This document shows positions 60,426-64,000 of a DNA stretch of 64,000 nucleotides, one piece after another. A program made the position numbers and the translations under genes. The number at the start of each line of letters is the position of its first letter. Within the stretch, counting starts at the first letter, position 1. Source of the DNA: JAJEAO01 sp963667635 (GTDB lineage Bacteria; Acidobacteriota; Vicinamibacteria; Marinacidobacterales; Marinacidobacteraceae); NCBI GenBank assembly GCA_965232015.1, contig OZ246946.1:1426001-1490000 (forward strand), read 5' to 3'. Under the pieces are notes generated by a model. It was not told the DNA's origin. It made no database searches and was given only the letters and a program-made list of their open reading frames with translations.

Positions 60426-61408
60426 GGAACCTCGACGGCGTCGAGGACACGGCGGACGATCTCGTCCCCGTCCACTTCTTCGGCCTCGGCCTCGTAGGAA
60501 AGGATCAGGCGGTGCCGCAGGACATCGGGCGCGACCAGTTTCACATCCTCGGGGGCAGTGAAGTCGCGGCCGGCGAGAAAGGCCCGCGCCCGCGCCGCCC
60601 GGTAGAGATCGAGGCTGGCCCGGGGCGAGGCGCCGTGCTCCACGAGCGGACCGATGTCGAGCCCGAACCCGGCCGGCTCCCGGGTCGCCCGGACCAGCGA
60701 CAGAACGTAGTCGCGGACCCGGCCATCCACATGGACCGCCTCCACGACGCCCCGGGCCACCGCCAGCTCCTCCGGCCCCACGACCGGTCGGATCCGGGGG
60801 ACCACGTGGTTCGCCATGCGGGCGAGGATCTCGCGCTCCTCGTCGAGCCCGGGGAACCCCATCTTCAGCTTCATCATGAAGCGGTCCACCTGGGCCTCGG
60901 GAAGCGGGTAGGTGCCCTCCTGCTCGATCGGATTCTGGGTGGCGAGCACCACGAACGGCTCGTCGAGCGCCCAGGTCTCGTCACCGATCGTCACCTGACG
61001 CTCCTGCATCGCCTCGAGCAGGGCGCTTTGCACCTTCGCGGGAGCGCGGTTGATCTCGTCGGCGAGCAGGAAGTTGGTGAACACCGGCCCCTTCCGGGGC
61101 ACGAAGGTGGCGTCCCGCTGGTCGTAGATCAGCGTGCCGATCAGATCGGCCGGGAGCAGGTCGGGGGTGAACTGGACCCGGGAGAAGTCGGCGCGCACCG
61201 CTTCGGCGACGCTCCGGGCGAGGAGCGTCTTGGCGATGCCGGGGACGCCCTCGAGCAGCACGTGGCCGCGACAGAGAAGGCCGATGAGGACGCGCTCGAC
61301 GACGGTGCGCTGCCCCACGACGACCCGGCCGATCTCGGCGGTGAGCCGGCTGGCGAAGGCTTCCCGTACTTCGGGCGGGCGGGGGTGGCGGGTTTCGGTG
61401 GGATCCAT
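60422..61408 (-). CDS. moxR: MoxR-family AAA+ ATPase
   Basis: The 328-residue protein has Walker A (LLEGVPGIAKTLLARS), Walker B (NFLLADEINRAPAKVQSALL) and sensor regions (VLATQNPIEQEGTYPLPEAQ). It is the first gene of the Bat operon. MoxR ATPases are chaperone-like and serve the VWA proteins encoded downstream. The ATG is at 61408. The 190 nt between it and the divergent TPR gene hold the promoters; a TACAAT at 61548-61553 faces the TPR gene. Confidence 0.93.
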   Translation of the reverse strand: MDPTETRHPRPPEVREAFASRLTAEIGRVVVGQRTVVERVLIGLLCRGHVLLEGVPGIAKTLLARSVAEAVRADFSRVQFTPDLLPADLIGTLIYDQRDATFVPRKGPVFTNFLLADEINRAPAKVQSALLEAMQERQVTIGDETWALDEPFVVLATQNPIEQEGTYPLPEAQVDRFMMKLKMGFPGLDEEREILARMANHVVPRIRPVVGPEELAVARGVVEAVHVDGRVRDYVLSLVRATREPAGFGLDIGPLVEHGASPRASLDLYRAARARAFLAGRDFTAPEDVKLVAPDVLRHRLILSYEAEAEEVDGDEIVRRVLDAVEVP

Positions 61409-61598
61409 GATCGGGACGCGACTCCACGCGGGGAAGCAGTGGGAGAAACCCGGCTGCGGCCAGGGCGTTCCCGGAAAATTTACTCGCCGGCGGGGGCGGG
61501 CGGGGCCGCGCCGGACCGAGACGGTCGAGTTGGCCCGGGGCGTGGCTTACAATTGCGGAGCCCACATCCCCTTTCGACCCGGCGTCACGGAGGCCTCC

Positions 61599-63221
61599 AT
61601 GTTCTTGAAATCCCGCTCATTCCGCCTCGCGGCGGCCGCGGCCACCCTGGCCCTCGCGGTCGCGCCGCTCGCCGCGGCGCAGTCCGCGCTCGGCACCGTC
61701 CACTTCCCGAACTCGGGCGCGGAGGAAGCCCAGGACGCCTTCCAGCGGGGCGTCGCCTCCCTCCACAGTTTCTGGTACGAGGAGGCCGCCGAAGCCTTCA
61801 AGAACGCCCAGGAGATCGACTCCGACTTCGCCCTCGCCTACTGGGGCGAGGCGCTGAGCTACAACCACCCGCTGTGGTCCGAGCAGGACATCAGCGCCGG
61901 GCGCGAGGTGCTGCGCCGGTTCGGGGCCACCCGCGCCGAGCGGCGGTCAAAGACGCCGACCGAGCGCGAGCGGATGTACATGGACACCGTCGAGATCCTT
62001 TACGGCCCCGGGGACAAGTACGAGCGCGACCAGCGCTACCACGAGGCGCTGCGCCGGCTCGCCGAAGCGCATCCGGAGGACAACGAGGCGCAGGCGTTTT
62101 ATGCGCTCTCCTATCTCGGCCTCGTCCGGCGGGGCGAGCCCGGCTTCCACCGCCAGATGAAGGCGGGGGCCATCGCCTCGACGCTGTTCCAGGCGGAGCC
62201 GAACCACCCGGGCGCGGCCCACTACGTGATCCACTCGTTCGATGACCCGGAGCACGCGCCGCTCGCTCTCGAAGCCGCGAATCGCTACGCCGAGATCGCC
62301 CCGGAGGCTCACCACGCGCAGCACATGCCGTCCCACATCTTCGTCCAGCACGGCATGTGGAACCGGGTCTCGAAGTCGAACCGGATCGCCTACGACGCAT
62401 CCGCCAAGTGGGTGGAGGAAAAGAACCTCTCGATCACCAAGCGCGACTACCACAGCCTCGAGTGGAAGGCCTACGCCGACCTGCAGCGCGGTGTCTATTC
62501 CGCCTCGCAGGACGCGATCGGGATCGTGGAAGAGGCCGCGGCCGAAGTGGATGATCTCCGCCTCCGGAGGATCGCCGCCTCGATGACCGCGCGTTACGCG
62601 ATCGAGACCGGACAGTTCGACGCCATCGAGCTTCCCGACGAGGCGAGCGTGGACACCAGCCGTTACAACTCGACCGCGAACCTCCTCATGGCGGCGGGGA
62701 TGAAGGCCGCCGCGGCGAAGGATGCGACCGGGGCGAAGCGCGCCGCCGAGCTCCTCGGCAAGCTCGCCGACGCCCGGATCGAAGAGGGCCAGCAGTACCA
62801 GGCCGACTCGGTACGCATCATGGAGCACGAGGTGCTCGCTCTCGCGGCGCAGGCGAAGGGCGACATGGAATCCGCCATCGCGCACGCCGCGAAGGCCGCC
62901 GACATCGAGGAGACCCAGGATCCGCCCTCCGGGCCGACCTACCCGATGAAGCCGTCCCACGAGCTCTACGGGGAGATCCTCCTCGCCGCCGGCAAGGCCG
63001 AGGAAGCGCGGGCGCAGTTCGAAGAGAGCATGGCCCGGACGCCGAACCGGACCGCGTCGCTGCTGGGCCTCGCCCGGGCGGCCACTGCGCTCGGGGATGC
63101 GGACGTCGCCGCTCGCGCCTACTCGACCCTGGCCACGTTCCTGACCGCCGCGGACGACGCCGTGCCGTTCCTGGACGAGGTGCGCTCGCACACCACCGCG
63201 ACAACCGACCTTCAGGAGTAG
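61599..63221 (+). CDS. Exported TPR protein
   Basis: The 540-residue protein starts at ATG 61599 with GGAGG at 61589-61593. A signal peptide (LAAAAATLALAVAPLAAAQS) is followed by TPR-type repeats over the whole length (FWYEEAAEAFKNAQEIDSDF, ALAYWGEALSYNHPLW). A family block AHHAQHMPSHIFVQHGMWNR lies near residue 235. Similar proteins occur in many soil and marine bacteria without known role. It is divergent from the Bat operon. A possible -10 element TACAAT lies at 61548. Confidence 0.87.
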   Translation: MFLKSRSFRLAAAAATLALAVAPLAAAQSALGTVHFPNSGAEEAQDAFQRGVASLHSFWYEEAAEAFKNAQEIDSDFALAYWGEALSYNHPLWSEQDISAGREVLRRFGATRAERRSKTPTERERMYMDTVEILYGPGDKYERDQRYHEALRRLAEAHPEDNEAQAFYALSYLGLVRRGEPGFHRQMKAGAIASTLFQAEPNHPGAAHYVIHSFDDPEHAPLALEAANRYAEIAPEAHHAQHMPSHIFVQHGMWNRVSKSNRIAYDASAKWVEEKNLSITKRDYHSLEWKAYADLQRGVYSASQDAIGIVEEAAAEVDDLRLRRIAASMTARYAIETGQFDAIELPDEASVDTSRYNSTANLLMAAGMKAAAAKDATGAKRAAELLGKLADARIEEGQQYQADSVRIMEHEVLALAAQAKGDMESAIAHAAKAADIEETQDPPSGPTYPMKPSHELYGEILLAAGKAEEARAQFEESMARTPNRTASLLGLARAATALGDADVAARAYSTLATFLTAADDAVPFLDEVRSHTTATTDLQE

Positions 63222-63287
63222 GAAAGCCGTTTGACGCCGGGTGCGCCGGGGAGACCCGACGCATCCGCGCGTTGGCGCAGCGTACTG

Positions 63288-64000
63288 ATGCGGCCCTTGC
63301 TGTCGCTCTGGAAAGCCTCCACCGGGAGGATCGGGGCGCTGTCTGCCGTCGTCGTGGCCGCGCTGATCGCGGTCGCGCCCGCTTCCGCGCAGGATCCGGC
63401 ACCGGCCGGGATGCCCGACGAGGCCTACACCGTCTGGCTGTGCCCCATGCACCGCGATCTCCAGGCCCACGACGAGTCGGGTTGTCCGATCTGCGGGATG
63501 GCGATGGTCCAGCGGACGCTGGTCACCCGCTACGTCTGCCTCGGCGAGGAGGACGGCGTCGTCGAGGAGGCCCCCGGCGTCTGTCCGGCGACCGGCGAGC
63601 CGCTGGTGCCGACCACCCGCGAGGTGTTCTGGACCTGTCCCGACGAGACGCGAGAGCACACCGAGCCCGGAGCCTGTTCGGATGGCGCCCTCCGCGCCAT
63701 GGGGACGAAGGTGTCCGCCCACGGGGACCACAACCCGCGCCACGGGGGCGTGCTGTTCATGGCGCCCGACGGTGAGCACCATCTCGAAGGCGTCTTGCAG
63801 GACGGGCGGTTCCGGCTCTACTTCTACGACGCCTTCACCCAGCCGATCGCTCCCGAGCCGTTCGACGCCCGCGTCCATCGGAGCGACGACGCCGGGGATC
63901 CGCTCGGCGACGACCTCGGGTTGTCGCGTACCGGCGAAGCGTTCGAGGCGGCTCTGGACGGAACCGGCGTCCACGAGGGCGAACGCTCGGCCTTCACCGC
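63288..64000 (+). CDS. Exported heavy-metal-binding-domain protein (partial)
   Basis: The frame starts at ATG 63288 and runs off the right edge, so 237 residues are visible. A signal peptide (IGALSAVVVAALIAVAPASA) is followed by a heavy-metal-binding domain with WLCPMHRDLQAHDESGCPIC and GMAM. Further Cys and His residues lie in a second half-domain (CPATGEPLVP, FWTCPDETREHTEPGACSDG). A HGDHNPRHGGVLFMA block follows, as in copper-handling proteins of the periplasm. The metal is not certain. It lies 66 nt after the TPR gene. Confidence 0.8.
   Translation, partial: MRPLLSLWKASTGRIGALSAVVVAALIAVAPASAQDPAPAGMPDEAYTVWLCPMHRDLQAHDESGCPICGMAMVQRTLVTRYVCLGEEDGVVEEAPGVCPATGEPLVPTTREVFWTCPDETREHTEPGACSDGALRAMGTKVSAHGDHNPRHGGVLFMAPDGEHHLEGVLQDGRFRLYFYDAFTQPIAPEPFDARVHRSDDAGDPLGDDLGLSRTGEAFEAALDGTGVHEGERSAFT

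Noticed and set aside
63272..63775. Plus-strand frame overlapping the right-end gene
   Set aside because: It is in another frame; the frame from 63288 has a signal peptide and a clear heavy-metal-binding motif.

Overview
The window is a very GC-rich, gene-dense bacterial chromosome segment whose genes mostly overlap or abut. An outer-membrane-type barrel protein, lipoproteins, a complete Bat (aerotolerance) operon, a bacillithiol gene (bshC) and two exported VWA proteins of the type common in Acidobacteriota suggest a diderm close to Acidobacteriota. Gemmatimonadota is the main alternative. This placement is inferred from gene content only.

Region 1 (1-17204, plus strand) is a BREX type 1 anti-phage locus: the tail of a gene in the brxA position, brxB, brxC, pglX, pglZ and brxL. 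Two blocks interrupt the standard order. Between brxC and pglX lie an unknown gene, a tandem-DUF2442 gene with a DUF4160 partner, and a decayed second copy of that pair. Between pglX and pglZ lie two AlbA_2/ATPase paralogues joined to their neighbours by short overlaps. pglZ carries an in-frame palindromic repeat.

Region 2 (17205-29164) is mostly housekeeping: argS-lepB-bshC, a DUF4212/sodium symporter pair, an ECF sigma operon on the minus strand and mtgA. Among these sit three toxin-antitoxin loci: ribbon-helix-helix/PIN, AbrB/PIN, and a BrnT/BrnA pair whose toxin is frameshifted.

Region 3 (29182-32528, minus strand) looks like a small mobile or defence island: two overlapping tyrosine recombinases, a 5'-truncated DUF4365 gene and an unknown 378-residue protein.

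Region 4 (32636-51267) is metabolic and envelope-related: a Tsx-like barrel, an iron-sulfur protein, a large 2OG-Fe(II) oxygenase, a TRAP transporter operon with an M20 hydrolase, a NYN-domain protein, an S58 peptidase, a radical SAM protein, two TPR-VWA gene pairs around a ketosynthase and an OsmC protein, and two tiny coupled genes.

Region 5 (51288-64000) holds a Tat-exported M20 amidohydrolase, the Bat operon (moxR to batE), an exported TPR protein and the start of a heavy-metal-binding-domain protein.

Short palindromic repeats with the core GCCGGACTCCAGTCCGGC, or compensated variants of it, are scattered between genes and in places form part of coding sequences. No rRNA, tRNA or CRISPR array was recognised.
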